Source: Alopecurus myosuroides
Taxonomy: Eukaryota; Streptophyta; Magnoliopsida; Poales; Poaceae
Length of the DNA: 64,000 nt
NCBI GenBank assembly: GCA_028641055.1
Contig: CM054062.1
Span: 172,253,449 to 172,317,448, forward strand
Direction of reading: 5' to 3'
Shown: piece by piece, positions 1 through 11,339 of the stretch
Position numbering within the stretch: the stretch's first letter is position 1
Layout of the letters: the number at the start of each line of letters is the position of its first letter
Notes under the pieces: generated by a model
What the model was told of the DNA's origin: nothing
The model's database searches: none
The model's input: only the letters and a program-made list of their open reading frames with translations
Position numbers and translations under genes: made by a program

Positions 1-153
1 AAAGGGTAGTGTCTCTTTGATTTTGGTGGATTCCAAAAACACTTAATTGACGAAAGAGCAAGACTATAATATCATGCACTCTTGCTTTCTACAGATTAAA
101 ATTTCCAAAGTTTACTTGAGTACACCACCAGAAAAACAAACAATATTTCTAAT

Positions 154-225
154 AATCCTTCCGATCATATTAATTGTCGTACCTTGTACTAAATCTATGA
201 CAAATAAATAGGCATTGGAGGGAGT
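154..225. mobile_element. Degenerate Stowaway-like MITE
   Basis: A short inverted-repeat unit starts near TCCTTCCGATC and ends near ATTGGAGGGAGTA. Its centre reads CTTGTACTAAAT, the usual core of grass Stowaway hairpins. The ends match only imperfectly, so this is an old copy. It is of the same general type as the MITE at 33924-34001. Confidence 0.55.
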
Positions 226-875
226 ACCGGAGTACCATAAAGAGGATGGAAAATTTCCAATACAATGTACTTTGTTTTTTAATAAGATTTAAGCCTAAAA
301 TCAAACCACTCACGTCAAAATATTTGTATCAATTTCAAAGCTAATTTTTAATCAGAATCCATTGAATCAAAAAAGGCCATTGATCAGTAGTACAACTAGC
401 CTAAGTCCATTGAATGTGGACGAAGTACATCCCATCCCAATGAAGTTGAAGAACATACGTAGATTGATCACTTGTTTGGTGTCTTAGTGTGTCAAGCTAG
501 ACCTAATCACCTAACACCAAATAAAGCTACATATATAGGAGGATCGACGATCACGTCGCTGTCTCACCTGCAAGAATGAGACGGCGAACCGTCAGCGCCT
601 GAGCTGAGGTTTTCTTTTGTTTTATTTTCTGATCCTTGGAGACACTCCACTTAGCTGAGGTACATAGGCCGGACCTGAGTCTTCATTCGCCCAATGGAAT
701 AACAATTGGCTTGTGCCGTTGGTGGCGAGCATGTTCTCGCGGAGACAATTAGCCTAGCGCACGACAGACAAGGGTTGACGTGCGTACGTGTTTGTGGGTG
801 AGAAGTGGAATGAACCTTCAAACTCTGGTACACCGATACTGCACGCCGAGGCAAGATCTCGTGCTAAAAATAATA
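226..875. other. Intergenic, no gene seen
   Basis: Mixed-composition DNA with no conserved coding frame. The short frames on the minus strand have no recognisable domain. The copies differ only by a GAT insertion near 543 and two bases near 851. The equivalent in copy 2 is 34242-34896. Confidence 0.6.
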
Positions 876-1021
876 CTCTCTCCATTTGTTCCTAAATGTA
901 AGATATTTTAGCCATTTTCCACATTCATACATGTCTATATGTATCTAGACAAATTTTAACGTATATGTTCACTCATATTAGTATGTATCTAGACAAAATG
1001 AGTAATAGCTACAACATCTTA
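876..1021. mobile_element. Right-truncated Stowaway-like MITE
   Basis: After a TA, the left end reads CTCTCTCCATTTGTTCC and the interior carries the TCTAGACAAA...AAAATGAGT pattern common in grass Stowaway elements. The expected right terminal repeat is missing: after CAACATCTTA the next MITE begins. Either the second element inserted here or the right end was lost. Confidence 0.6.
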
Positions 1022-1023
1022 TA

Positions 1024-2730
1024 CTCGCTCCGTTCAACAATAGATGACTTCCACATATCTATATATGGATGTATCTCTAAACACTATCCCCGCGTCGCTC
1101 CTCTCGGGGCACGGGCGGAGACCGTAACCCTAGCCAAAGCCGCGCCCCACTCCTCCCCCGCCTCGCCGCCGCCGGAGGCTGCCGTCGGGCAAGCCCGTGC
1201 CTCGGCCAAGGACGGCGGCGGCGAGGTCTCCTCCGCGTGCCCCCCTCGTTTTTCGTTGGAGGCGCTCCCTTGCTGTCCCCCTCCGGTCCGTTGAAGATGG
1301 GCGACCTGGAGCTCGACGGCGCGGGCGCTCCCCTCAGTCGCCCCCCGCCCTGGGCGGCGGCCCCCGGTGCTCCACGTTGCAGATCGGAGTCGGCGGCGGC
1401 CTGGTTCGGTAGATCTGGTCAGGGGACCAGGTTTTTCCACCAGGATGGGGTGAGGTGCGGAGATGGACAGGGGTCCATCCTCCCGCCGCCGGCAGTGCTC
1501 CGGCTGGATGGCTCGATGCCTCCCTCTCCTCTGCTTCCCCTTGCTCGCGATCTGCACTGCACGCGCGCGTGGCCGTCGGTTGGCGGTCAAGCCGGTGCCT
1601 TTCTTGGGCTGTGCGCGGTTGAAGGGCGTCCTGCCGTTTCGCTCCCCTCGGTTTCCCGGTGATCCTCGGTCGGCTCGGGTGGCTGCTCGGGGAGTTCGGT
1701 TTCCAGGGCGGCGGCCCCGGTCGGTTGGGACGGCGTCGATCAGGCGGCTGGTGACGTTCGTGGTGCTGGTTGTCATCTCCTCGGCTGCGTGGGCAGCGTG
1801 GGCGTGGCGGTTCGTGGGCGCGGCGCGGGGCTGCTCTACCGGCTCTGGCTCCATCTGCAAGGAAGATGCTTCCCCTTTACTCGTCTTGTGCGTCTCCCTG
1901 CCAGCCCCGGTCCCCCGGTGGGCCGGATTGTGCAGGGCGGTTGGTCGGGGACTCTGGATATCGGGGGAAACCCTTGGCCGTGGAGGGCCACGATGACGGC
2001 GGCGTCCGCGGATGCCGGGCACCTTCTTGGAGGCGTTTATCGAGGTATCTGTCCCCTCTCAGCCCTCCTCCTCCGGGTGAAAACCACATTCCCCTCTTTG
2101 GACGGCGACGGCGTTGCTACGTCGTGCCCTTCCTGGAGGCGTCGTCTGGGGAATTGCAGGAGCGGTGGTCGTGCAGGGCGTTGGAGGTGGTGGTCGTGGT
2201 GGCTTGTCTTGTTCGGCGACGACATCTTATCGCGTTGATTGGCGGATGCCAGGCTTGGCATGCCCTCAGCATTGTTGCCGCTGTTCGTCGAAGGGTCGGC
2301 GCCCTCGAGCCTGGGCGGAGGGGAATGGGTCCCCTCTACGACAACATCGACACCCTTGGCTGGTGAGCGATCGTGCTTCGGAGGTTCTGCTCAACCGCGG
2401 TGGGACGTCCCAGCCTTTGCCGTATCTTCCTCTCAGCGTCTTCGGCCGGCAGCTTGGGTCCGGTGTTGCATTCAGGCTGTGCTTGTTTTGCGGCATTTGG
2501 CTCTAGCATCGACACTTCGAGCTGTTTTTCTTTGTCTATCTGTTTGTATGCCCGTAGTGTTTGTTGCTTTGAAAGCTGTTTTTCAGCATGTTGTAATTGC
2601 CGTGGAACTGTCCTGGGCTTTGTTAATTCAAAGTCGGGCTTTATGCCTTTTATCTAAAAAAAACACTAATTATGTCTAGATACATCTATATCTATATATA
2701 TGGAAGTCATCTATTGTTGAACGAAGGGAG
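1024..2730. mobile_element. Stowaway-like MITE split by retroposon R1
   Basis: The left half (1024 to about 1085) starts CTCGCTCCGTTCAACAATAG. The right half (about 2661-2730) ends with the inverted complement, finishing GAACGAAGGGAG. Both ends are flanked by TA (1022-1023 and 2731-2732). Joining the halves gives a hairpin-forming element of roughly 130 bp. The retroposon sits in the loop. Confidence 0.82.
1086..2660 (+). mobile_element. GC-rich poly(A) retroposon R1
   Basis: About 1.58 kb of GC-rich DNA inserted in the loop of a MITE and ending on the plus strand in CTAAAAAAAA. That end and the long target duplication seen in copy 2 indicate LINE-type target-primed insertion. In this copy the 5' junction has lost about 15 bases, including most of the left target duplication. 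Long open frames exist on both strands, as expected at such GC content, but none shows a known domain and their ends differ between copies. A GGGTGAAAACC ... CCTGGAGGCGTCG module (about 2075-2150) also occurs, diverged, in R2. I infer a non-autonomous LINE-mobilised element or the 5'/3' part of a LINE. Confidence 0.7.
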
Positions 2731-2732
2731 TA

Positions 2733-3168
2733 TTTTAGAATTGATATGAGACTTTTGTTTGAACCTGTGCACTGCTTTCATGGAGGGTGTATATCCTCCT
2801 CGCCTAACATTTGTTTCTTCGAGAAACTAACATTTGGATCCCATCTGCTCCATGACTCCATCGAGGTGTCGACTCACATCAAAAGCTAAGAGCACCATGC
2901 ATACGCATACCCCCACCCTTGTCTGCTACTACCGCATCTCTGTTAAGAATCAACCAGTGCAAACCTAAAACATATCCACATCATACGCATACGTCACCGC
3001 ATGCCAAGTTTGGCTCCCGATGCGGATCTCCACTGACTAATCTGAACACAAATTGACGCATTCTAGTTGAATGTCTGGTCCAATCGCATTCTAGTTGTAC
3101 TGTATTAATGTCTGTGATTATATAGACCATTTGTATGTAAAGACTTGTATTGCAAATCCTAACAGTAA
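2733..3168. other. Intergenic upstream of tRNA-Gly
   Basis: No coding frame or repeat recognised. Copy 2 equivalent: 36775-37210. The block is otherwise essentially unchanged between copies. Confidence 0.6.
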
Positions 3169-3239
3169 GCGCATCTGGTGTAGTGGTATCATAGTACCCT
3201 CCCACGGTACTGACCAGGGTTCGATTCCCTGGATGCGCA
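3169..3239 (+). tRNA. trnG-CCC: tRNA-Gly, anticodon CCC
   Basis: A 71-nt sequence folds into a full cloverleaf. The acceptor strands GCGCATC and GATGCGC pair. The D arm contains the A-box-like TGGTGTAGTGG. The anticodon stem GTACC/GGTAC encloses the loop CTCCCAC, giving anticodon CCC. The T arm CCAGGGTTCGATTCCCTGG carries the B box. There is no intron. Nuclear rather than organellar origin is inferred from the surrounding retrotransposons. It reads GGG glycine codons. A T6 tract follows 8 bp downstream. Confidence 0.96.
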
Positions 3240-3247
3240 TCTGTTAG

Positions 3248-3253
3248 TTTTTT
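3248..3253 (+). terminator. RNA polymerase III terminator of tRNA-Gly
   Basis: A run of six T residues begins 9 nt after the tRNA 3' end, the usual Pol III stop signal. Confidence 0.8.
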
Positions 3254-3552
3254 GTTGCACTTCGATTTTATTTTTGTTCTCCTCCCATTCATGTCTAATA
3301 AAACTGATCTCGCTTTTATTAATTATATAATTCCCCCAAAACATAGACAATTTTAGTTAGATTGTGCATATTCAAGGAAAGCAAACAAGGCATGTAATCC
3401 CTGTAGTTTCTGTCGGGAAAGATCTTTTAACTCATCTTGTAGTGATTTGAGGGTGATTCTATACAGCTAAATGTGCAGTCTCATTGTGCATGTTGTTACT
3501 GGTTAGCTAAAGTCCACGTGCATACATTTCCTTTCTATACAATTTAGCTCAT
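3254..3552. other. Intergenic between tRNA-Gly and copia A
   Basis: AT-rich with no gene seen. From about 3340 rightwards the two copies begin to differ by frequent one-base insertions and deletions. Copy 2 equivalent: 37296-37595. Confidence 0.6.
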
Positions 3553-3557
3553 ATATA

Positions 3558-4413
3558 TGTTGAAATATATAAGCAATTTAGCATATGATTTTAATCAAAA
3601 TAACATGAAGTAAATCATGACAGTAGCAATTATACTAAGTATGCAAATATCTAGCACATGGAAGAACATAACCGATCTACGGCAAGAACTAGAAATATGA
3701 ATTCCAGTAACATCTCATACAGATGGAATAGAGATACGTACGATGCAGCGACATCGGCAACCGCCGTTGTTGTTGTCCATGTTGTCGCCCATGTCGTCGA
3801 TGAAGAGGTTGCCGATGTCGGGAAGAAATCGTCGTTGGGGAAGTAGTCGCCGTCAGCAGTCGACGCGAGTGCGCTCCCAAAAATCTGATCGCCCCTCTCC
3901 CGTAAGGATCACAAGAGACGGGGTTCCAAAGGCCTGCTGTCCCTCCTCGCGGTGCACGCCGGAAGAAGGGATGGAGAATGCTTGATTGGCGGTGCAGTGC
4001 TTTGGAACGATGCGAAACCATAAGACGAAGAAGTGGCGGAAACAGTTTAGAAATTAACGCTTCAGTTAATTACCAAGTTAATGACTCATTAAGTTTTCCC
4101 AAGCGACAAAATAAACGCTCTCGGCTCGGCTCATTCCCGCAACCCGCGGCGCGTCGTGACGTGTCGTGACGAGGCAAGACGGGGCGGTGGAGGAGGAGCG
4201 CGCGTGTGGCACACCTCTCCTCTTATCTTGCCAACTCATACATGAGCTAGAATGACTCACCTTATAAGTTGGTTCCCACTCTCTCCATACTAGCAGTATG
4301 GGGACTAAAGTTTAGTCCCACTCGCCACTTGTATTATTCATGAATGGGCCATGACAATTTCAGGATTTATTGGACTAGTTGGGCCACATGGTGCAGCCCC
4401 ATAAATTCCAACA
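3558..4413 (-). repeat. 3' LTR of copia A (copy 1)
   Basis: 856 bp, beginning TGTTGGAATTTATGG on the minus strand. The tract GTGGGGGAT directly upstream (4414-4422) is the polypurine tract. It lacks the roughly 100-bp segment of the 5' LTR that carries TATAAATA. Confidence 0.92.
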
Positions 4414-4422
4414 ATCCCCCAC

Positions 4423-4966
4423 AAAGTGTCATTAGCACATCTCATAATCTCAGTTTCAAAATATTGTTTATATACCGGTGGTTTAGTGGAGACGGTTAAG
4501 TTGAACTTCCACTTAGAACATTATGCTACACTAGTTCACAACTTGAATAGCGGACTACCGCCTTGAACTGCAAGTTTTCTGTGATACCAGTTTCACACAA
4601 CGTCTGAACCGATAGGCTGCCGCAAGGCTTCCCCGCGGGTGGAGCGTATGCGTCATACTGCAAAGGCCTTTCATGAGTTTAGTAGAGAGCACCCGATTCT
4701 CATAGACTGCGACGTTTAACAGTCAGACTCATATAGGTGAGTTCCTCAGGAGATGTTTTGCAGGACACATCTCTGCTTATATAAATAAGCCACTTGGAAC
4801 ACATTAAGACAAATGTCAACCTACCATACAGATTAAGAGAGTATTGCATCTTCATGGAGTGGGATAAAATATAAGGATACTCTCCTCACAGCCGACCAAC
4901 AGCTTGTCTCCCACTTCTAATTCAACGGGATCTTCCGATCACATAGAGTGGGTTACCACTGTGGGT
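4423..4966. other. copia A 3' untranslated region
   Basis: Lies between RNase H and the polypurine tract, with no coding frame of note. Copy 2 equivalent: 38463-39005. The copies differ by several one-base indels. Confidence 0.6.
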
Positions 4967-7900
4967 AACTCATACCGTGGGTCTCAAAACCCATCTCCTC
5001 GATGCATTATCTATCACATTCCGTGATAAACCCTTTGTGAAGGGATCTGCCAAGTTCATAGATGTTTGGATATATCCAACGCAATAACTCCGGAGTTTTT
5101 CAATTTTCTGACAGATTTCAATCTCCTCTTCACATGTCTTGATGACTTCGCATTATCCTTAGAACTGTTCACTTTGATGATCACAGTTTGATATATCCCT
5201 GTTCATTAGGATGCGGGTATTGGTTTTTCAACCACAGGCAAGCCCATCAAGAGCTCACGAAGCCACTCTGTTTCAACAGTGGCTGTGTCTAATGCTGGGA
5301 GTTCTGCTTCCATAGTTGACCTTGTTAAGATGGTCTGCTTGCAAGACTTCCAGGAAACAGCGCCACTACCAAGTGTAAAAACATAACACTAGTGGACTTA
5401 ACCTCATCAAGCATCAGATATCCAATTATAATCACTATATCCTTCAAGAACCCTCGGGTTTCCGGTATAGTGATTTCATAGCTTGCAGTGCCTTTTAATA
5501 GCGCATGTAACTCTCTCAAGCGCACGCCAATGATCATCTCCGGATTGGAAACAAACCGGCTCAATTTGCTCACAGCAAAAGAGATGTCAATGCCTCGTGG
5601 CACTCGCCAAATACATAAGCAAGATTATAATCTGAGAATACCTCAGTTGATTTCTAGTAATCCGTCGATTCTTTCGAAGACAACACACTAGCATCATATG
5701 GAGTTGAATAAGGCTTGCAATCACTATACCCGAAGCGACTCAAGACCTTCTCCACATAGTGAGACTGAAGCAGTGTGATCCCACCATTATCATCTCTCAG
5801 CATCTTGATGTTCAAGATAACATCATCTACTCCTAGATCCTTCATCTCAAAACAGTGAGATAAGAAATCCTTAACTTCCTTGATTAAATCAAGATTGGTC
5901 CCAAAGATCAATATGTCATCAACATATAGACATAGAATAACTCCCTCGCCCCCACCATGGCGATAGTACACACACTTGTCAGCTTCGTTTACAACAAAGC
6001 CTTCAGCAGTCAAAGTCCTTTCGAACTTCTCATGCCATTGCTTAGGTGCTTGCTTGAGGCCGTATAATGAGTTCAATAACTTGCACACCTCCCCTTCCTG
6101 GCCAGGTACTACAAAACCATCTGGCTGCTCCAGATAAATTTCCTCGTCCAACTCTCCATTAAGGAAGTCGTCTTAACGTCCATTTGATGAAACGAGAAGA
6201 CCGTGCGAGGCAGCCAGTGAAAGTAGCAAACGAATAGTGTCAGTCTAGCACAGGTGAGTAAGTATCAAAGAAGTATCACCTTCTTTCTGGGTATAACCCT
6301 TGGCCACAAGCATTGCCTTGTACTTCTCAATTGTACCCATCAGGCCTAAGTTTTTCTTGAACACCCACTTACATCCTACAGGTTTACACCCATAAGGATG
6401 ATCAGTGACTTCTAGGTTCCGTTGGCCAAGATGGAATCCATCTCGCAACGGACAGCCTTCTTCAGTAGTCAGCGTCAAGAGATGCATAGGCTTCTAAATG
6501 GTCCTGGGTGTTTCATCACGAGGTACACAACGAAGTCATTACCAAAGGGACTTTGCAGTCCTCTGGTCTCTTGCTCCTTACAGGAACTTCATTATCATCC
6601 TCCTCGGGATTCTCAACGTGTTCTATCGGAATGGTGGGTTCAGGGAATCTCAGCTAATTCCTGACTAGATGTAACATGTTTCTCCTGATTTGATGAGCTA
6701 GGCATATCCTTCATAGGAAATATGTTCTCAAAGAAAGTCGCATCGTTCGACTCCATAATCGTACCAACATGCATGTAGGATACCTCAGATTTTACTATCA
6801 AGAATCTATAACCAATGCTATTAAAAGCATAGCCCAGAAGAACACAATCTACGGTTTTAGGTCCAAGCTTGCGCTTCTTGGAATTGTTATATTGACTTTC
6901 GCCAAACAACCCCAAGTACGTAAGTAGGAGAGTTTTTCAACCTTTTCCTTACCCATTCCTCAAATGGAGTAATGGTTTTATTCTTTGTGGGAACTCGGTT
7001 TAGGACATGACATGCATTCATTAGCGCCTCCCCCCACCATGCCTTGGAGAGACCCGAAGTACTTTCGGCCACCCCATTTGACTGAGGCGAATAGGTCCTC
7101 TCATGGATAATTCCATGTTCCGCAACAAAAAGAATTAAACTCGTTGGAAAAATACTCTCCACCACGATCAGACCTAAGCCGTTTAATTTTACTATCAAGT
7201 TGGTTCTCAGCTTCGGCCTTATAGTTCTTGAAATAAGTTAGAGCTTCATCTTTAGATTTCAGAAGATACACATAACAATATCTAGTGGAGTCATCAACAA
7301 GTATCATGAAATATTTATTTCCACCTATTTTCAATACGCCATTCATCTCACAAAGATCAGAATGTATAAGTTCTAGTGGTGCCAAGTCTCTCTCCGCAAG
7401 TCTTATGATATTTGCGAGGTTGCTTTGCTTGAACACACACTTGACATTTGGAATCTTTAATAGTACTGAATTTCAGAATTAAACTCATATTTGCTAATCG
7501 CGTTATGCAACCAAAATTAATATGACAAAGTCGTGAATGCCAAACATCAGAATCATTATCGTGCAAACATGATTAATAACTTTGGTGCAAATATCTGACA
7601 AGGATAAGCGGAACAAGCCTCCGCACTCATAGCCTTTACCAACAAATTGTCCATACTTGGAAATTACAACTTTATTGGACTCGAAAAACAACTAAAAACC
7701 ATCTCGACATAAACGTGAGCCGCTGACGAGATTTTTATTGATGGAGAGCACATGATGAACGTTCTTCAGTCGCACGACCTTCCCCGAAGTATACTTCAGA
7801 TCGACCGTACCAACACCATGAACAGTAGCATGTGACTCGTTCCCATCAGCACGGGGGAAGTCCCTGTGACCTGATAAGAAGAGAACATGGAAGCATCAGC

Positions 7901-8887
7901 ACAAACATGTACATTGGCACATGTGTCAATTAACCATTCAGGTGAATGACAGACTGAAAGAATACTAGGAACTATACCGTACCCAGTATCCTTCATCTCA
8001 GTGTCACCAATGACAATATTAGTGGTCTTGCCGCTATTCTCCAGCTGCTGCAACTCATAACGTCTAGGGCATTTTGGAGCCTAATTAGTCATTTCACCAC
8101 AAACGTGACATGACCCCCTTCCTCTTCTTGAAGTTGGTAGAGTGTGATGGGTTAAACTTGCCATCGGGTTTGCCTTTACCCTCAGATTTCTTCTTGTTAT
8201 ATTTAGCCTTGTTGGACGGATAGTGTTTCTTCTGTACCACATGGACAACATAACCTACCTTAGCAACCCGAGCACGTGTATCCTTTGCTCTCGCCTTCTC
8301 TTCCACATCAAGAGATCCGATGGGATCCGAACGAAAACTCCTGTCTCTTGTGTTTCAGAGAAGTAGCAAAGGTGCTCCATGAAGATGTGAGCTTGGCAAT
8401 AATGCCTCCGGCCACAAACTTGTCCGGTAACATACACTTAAAGTGCTCAAATTCTTTAGCGAGTGACTGTATCTCATGAGTCTATTGAACAACAGAACGC
8501 TCACCAGTCATCCTGTACTCATATAATTGCTCCATGACGTACAGCTCGCTGCCAGCATCCGAGGCCCTAAATTTGTCCTCTAGTGCAGTCCACATATCTT
8601 GCCTGTGATCAAACGACATATACGGATCCACAATAGAATCATCAATAATACCGAGGAGGGCACTTTTAAACATAATTTCCATATTCTCAAAAGCCTCCAG
8701 TTGTGCTGGATTGAGATCGCCCCCAGGCTTGCCCTTGGTGGCCGCATAGCAGCGCAAGGTTTGAAACCATAGCATTGCTCTCGTGCGCCACCTCTTATAA
8801 TCCACACCCTTGAAAGGGTTCGGCCTTGTCGCTGCAATAATAGCAGGTGCAGGTGCAGTAAATTGCCTATAATCAGTTTTTTGGGAT
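4967..8887 (-). pseudogene. copia A gag-pol, multiply frameshifted (copy 1)
   Basis: Encodes the same gag, protease, integrase, RT and RNase H segments as copy 2, but in short shifted pieces. RT with its YVDD motif is at 5915-5926, inside the open piece 5654-6151. The integrase core is split over 6887-7436. The protease piece starts near 8053 and the gag piece spans 8482-8805. Shared lesions are a stop codon ending gag at 8482-8484 and the DTC (not DTG/DSG) protease site. Most additional breaks are single-base gains or losses that copy 2 does not have, often in homopolymers, so part of the damage may be sequencing error. Confidence 0.88.
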
Positions 8888-9844
8888 TGTTGAATATATA
8901 ATCAATTTAGCATATGATTTAATCTGAAATAACATGAAGTAAATCATGACAGTAGCAATTATACTAAGCATTCAAATATCTAGCATAATGGAAGAACATA
9001 TCCGATCTACGGCAAGAACTAGACATATGAATTCCAGTAACATCTCATACAGATGGAATAGAGATACGCACGATGCAGCGGTAGCGACACCGCCGTTGTT
9101 GTTGTCCATGTTGTCGCCCATGTCGTCGATGAAGAGGTTGCCGATGTCGGGGAAGAAATCGTCGTTGGGGAAGTAGTCGCCGTCAGCAGTCGCGCGAGTG
9201 CGCTCCCCAAAAACCTGATCGCTCCTCTCCCGTACAGGATCACAAGAGGCGGGGTTCCGGAGGCCTGCTGCCCCTCCTCGCGGTGCACGCCGGAAGAAGG
9301 GATGGAGAAGGCTTGATTGGCGGCGCAGTGCTTTGGAACGATGCGAAACCATAAGACGAAGTGGCGTCTAGGTTTTACCGTATGCACGTATTTATATGCG
9401 GGCTGGGAGAGACGTGGGCGTAACTCCACGGCTGAGTCGGTTCGGTTCCACAATCCAGAAAGGAAACAGAAACAATTTAGGAATTAACGCTTCCGTTAAT
9501 TACCAAGTTAATGACTCATTAAGTTTTCCCAAGCGACAAAATAAACGCTCTCTCGGCTCGTTCCCGCAACCCGCGGCGCGGCGCGTCCGTGACGTGTCGT
9601 GCCGAGGCGAGACGGATGACGGAGGAGAAGCGCGCGTGTGGCACACCTCTCCTCTTGCCTTGCCAACTCATACATGAGCTAGAATGGCTCACCTTATAAG
9701 GTGGTTCCACTCTCTCCAAACTAGCAGTATGATACTAAATTTTAGTCCCACTCCCCACTTGTATTATTCATGAATGGGCCATGACAATTTCAGAATTTAT
9801 TGGGCTTAGTTGGGCCACATGGTGCAGCCCCATAAATTGCAACA
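8888..9844 (-). repeat. 5' LTR of copia A (copy 1)
   Basis: 957 bp, beginning TGTTGCAATTTATGG and ending CAACA on the minus strand. It has two candidate TATA signals on the minus strand: CTTATAAGG near the LTR start (about 9693-9702) and TATAAATA at 9389-9396. It is about 100 bp longer than the 3' LTR because of a segment (roughly 9365-9465) absent there. Confidence 0.92.
9389..9396 (-). promoter_or_regulatory. TATA-box candidate in copia A 5' LTR
   Basis: TATAAATA on the minus strand, inside the LTR segment missing from the 3' LTR. A second candidate (TTATAAGG) lies nearer the LTR start, so which one sets transcription is unknown. Copy 2: 43425-43432. Confidence 0.4.
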
Positions 9845-9849
9845 ATATA

Positions 9850-10749
9850 TATGTTCAAACATTTGGACAAGATAGATAAAAAAGAGAGATGACATGGTTA
9901 TTCCATTACCAATAAATAATTTTTGGAATTGTAATTACAACATAGAAGAAAAATGGCATAATTATACATGGAACAGAAATACGTAAGGCCCATCACTGAC
10001 GGGATCTGGTTCCCATATGCTCTCATAAGCCCGCGGATTAGAAACATGTATCACTTAGATTTTATTATGCTTAGCTACTCATAGTGGCAACTGGCAAGGC
10101 TCTCCCCTCACCCAAGTACACCGCAAAGAAGTAACCAACAAAAAAGTTGAGTCAAAAGACTGAAGATTAGTTCAGATCTTCTATGGGGAGCATGTAGAAA
10201 TGTGGGCAACTTTTCTATGAAAATGAGACGCCTTTCCATGACTTATTTTTGAAAAAACTGCGGACAGCCATACAGAAGCCTCCGGCGGCCGGCCTTCTGC
10301 TCTTTGCTCTTCATCTTCTTGTTTCTCCATGTCGTACTTGTGTTGTTTGGTGTGCCTTTTGTGGCCGATAGACCATGCATTGGCTTGCCGTTAAGAAAAC
10401 CTACACAAAAAAAGAGAGCACCCGATTGAAAATTCCAAGATATGAATTAGAAAAAGGGATGATGACTCGCCAGATTTCAGGTTGATTTTAGTAGGGGCAA
10501 TACCGACGCCCAAGATGGCGCATTGAGCTAGATGAGAGATCTAGGAGTAGCACAATAATAATGGAGCAAGCTGACTGTGATAGTTAAAGGCAAAGATGGC
10601 AACTCATTTACCTCCATCCGAGGGGCTCATGGGACGTGTCTGACTTTTAAGCTAGGAAGATGAACATAGATTGGTTATTGGGAAATCGATTATTTAAAAT
10701 CAGACGATATTATTTGCTTAGACGACATGTTTATTCACGTAAAAAGATA
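9850..10749. other. Intergenic DNA right of copia A
   Basis: AT-rich with no gene I can defend. In copy 2 (43883-44784) a 69-codon minus-strand frame (44202-44411) is preceded by a pyrimidine-rich TGTAG that could be a splice acceptor. A one-base insertion breaks the frame in copy 1, and no domain is recognised. Confidence 0.5.
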
Positions 10750-10833
10750 CTCCCTATGTCCCATAATATAAGAGGTTTCTACGGCCAATATAATTCTATA
10801 TTAATTGTAATAACACCTTACGTTATCGGGGAG
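10750..10833. mobile_element. Stowaway-like MITE
   Basis: TA-flanked. The left end is CTCCCTATGTCCCATAATA; the right end, TTATCGGGGAG, is a diverged complement. Confidence 0.55.
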
Positions 10834-10852
10834 TATATGTTAAGAAAAATTA

Positions 10853-10944
10853 CTCCTCCGATCTGAAATAGTTGCCGACCGTTGTATAGAGTTTTCTACT
10901 AGCACAGTACGCATTCTACGACACTTAAAGCGGACCGGAGGTAG
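10853..10944. mobile_element. Stowaway-like MITE
   Basis: TA-flanked. The left end CTCCTCCGATCTGAAATA and the right end CGGACCGGAGGTAG are approximate inverted repeats. It lies 19 bp right of another MITE. Confidence 0.6.
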
Positions 10945-10946
10945 TA

Positions 10947-11339
10947 ATATTTTGGTGCTCCTCTTTAGCTATGTAGGAGTCACCGCAAGGTTCAGACTAA
11001 AGTCCAACCTCCCGGGTCGCTATTTGGGCGACTCCGGAGTCTCCCACCACAACCGCATGCACTACAACTCTCCCAACCCCCAAATGCTCCTCCCGCCCGC
11101 CGCCGGAGGAGGGCGGGCAACTGATGATGGCAGCGACGGGCACTCCTGCCCACTATTTTTCTCCCCCATGACCCATATAATTTGTTTCTTTGTAAAGCCC
11201 TAGATGCGTGGCTGACCCATGGTCTTGGAAAGATCGGATCCGGCCTGGGGCATGTTGTGTGGGGTGTTATGGATCCATAGATGCAATGCTAGGTGGAGAT
11301 CAGTTCCAAAGAGATCATCCTCCACTTAAGGAATTTCAC
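10947..11339. other. Intergenic, no gene seen
   Basis: Short GC-rich patch (about 11080-11120, CCGCC runs, three bases shorter in copy 2) in otherwise ordinary sequence. Copy 2 equivalent: 44982-45372. Confidence 0.55.

Larger units (their letters stand above)
3558..9844 (-). mobile_element. Ty1/copia LTR retrotransposon A (copy 1)
   Basis: Complete element read right to left: 5' LTR 8888-9844, gag, protease, integrase, reverse transcriptase, RNase H, polypurine tract and 3' LTR 3558-4413. Perfect 5-bp target duplications ATATA lie at 3553-3557 and 9845-9849. The protein order, with integrase before reverse transcriptase, defines Ty1/copia. No TGG-starting tRNA primer site is visible inside the 5' LTR. 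The element is dead: lesions shared with copy 2 include stop codons in gag and between integrase and RT. This copy adds many one-base indels. Confidence 0.95.

Noticed and set aside
1084..2022. 312-codon minus-strand frame and several long plus-strand frames in R1
   Set aside because: Very GC-rich DNA gives long chance frames on both strands. There is no domain, and the frames are broken or have different ends in the other copy.
9019..9453. 126- and 144-codon minus-strand frames in the LTR of copia A
   Set aside because: Lie wholly in the LTR with no domain, and the frames are not preserved in the 3' LTR.
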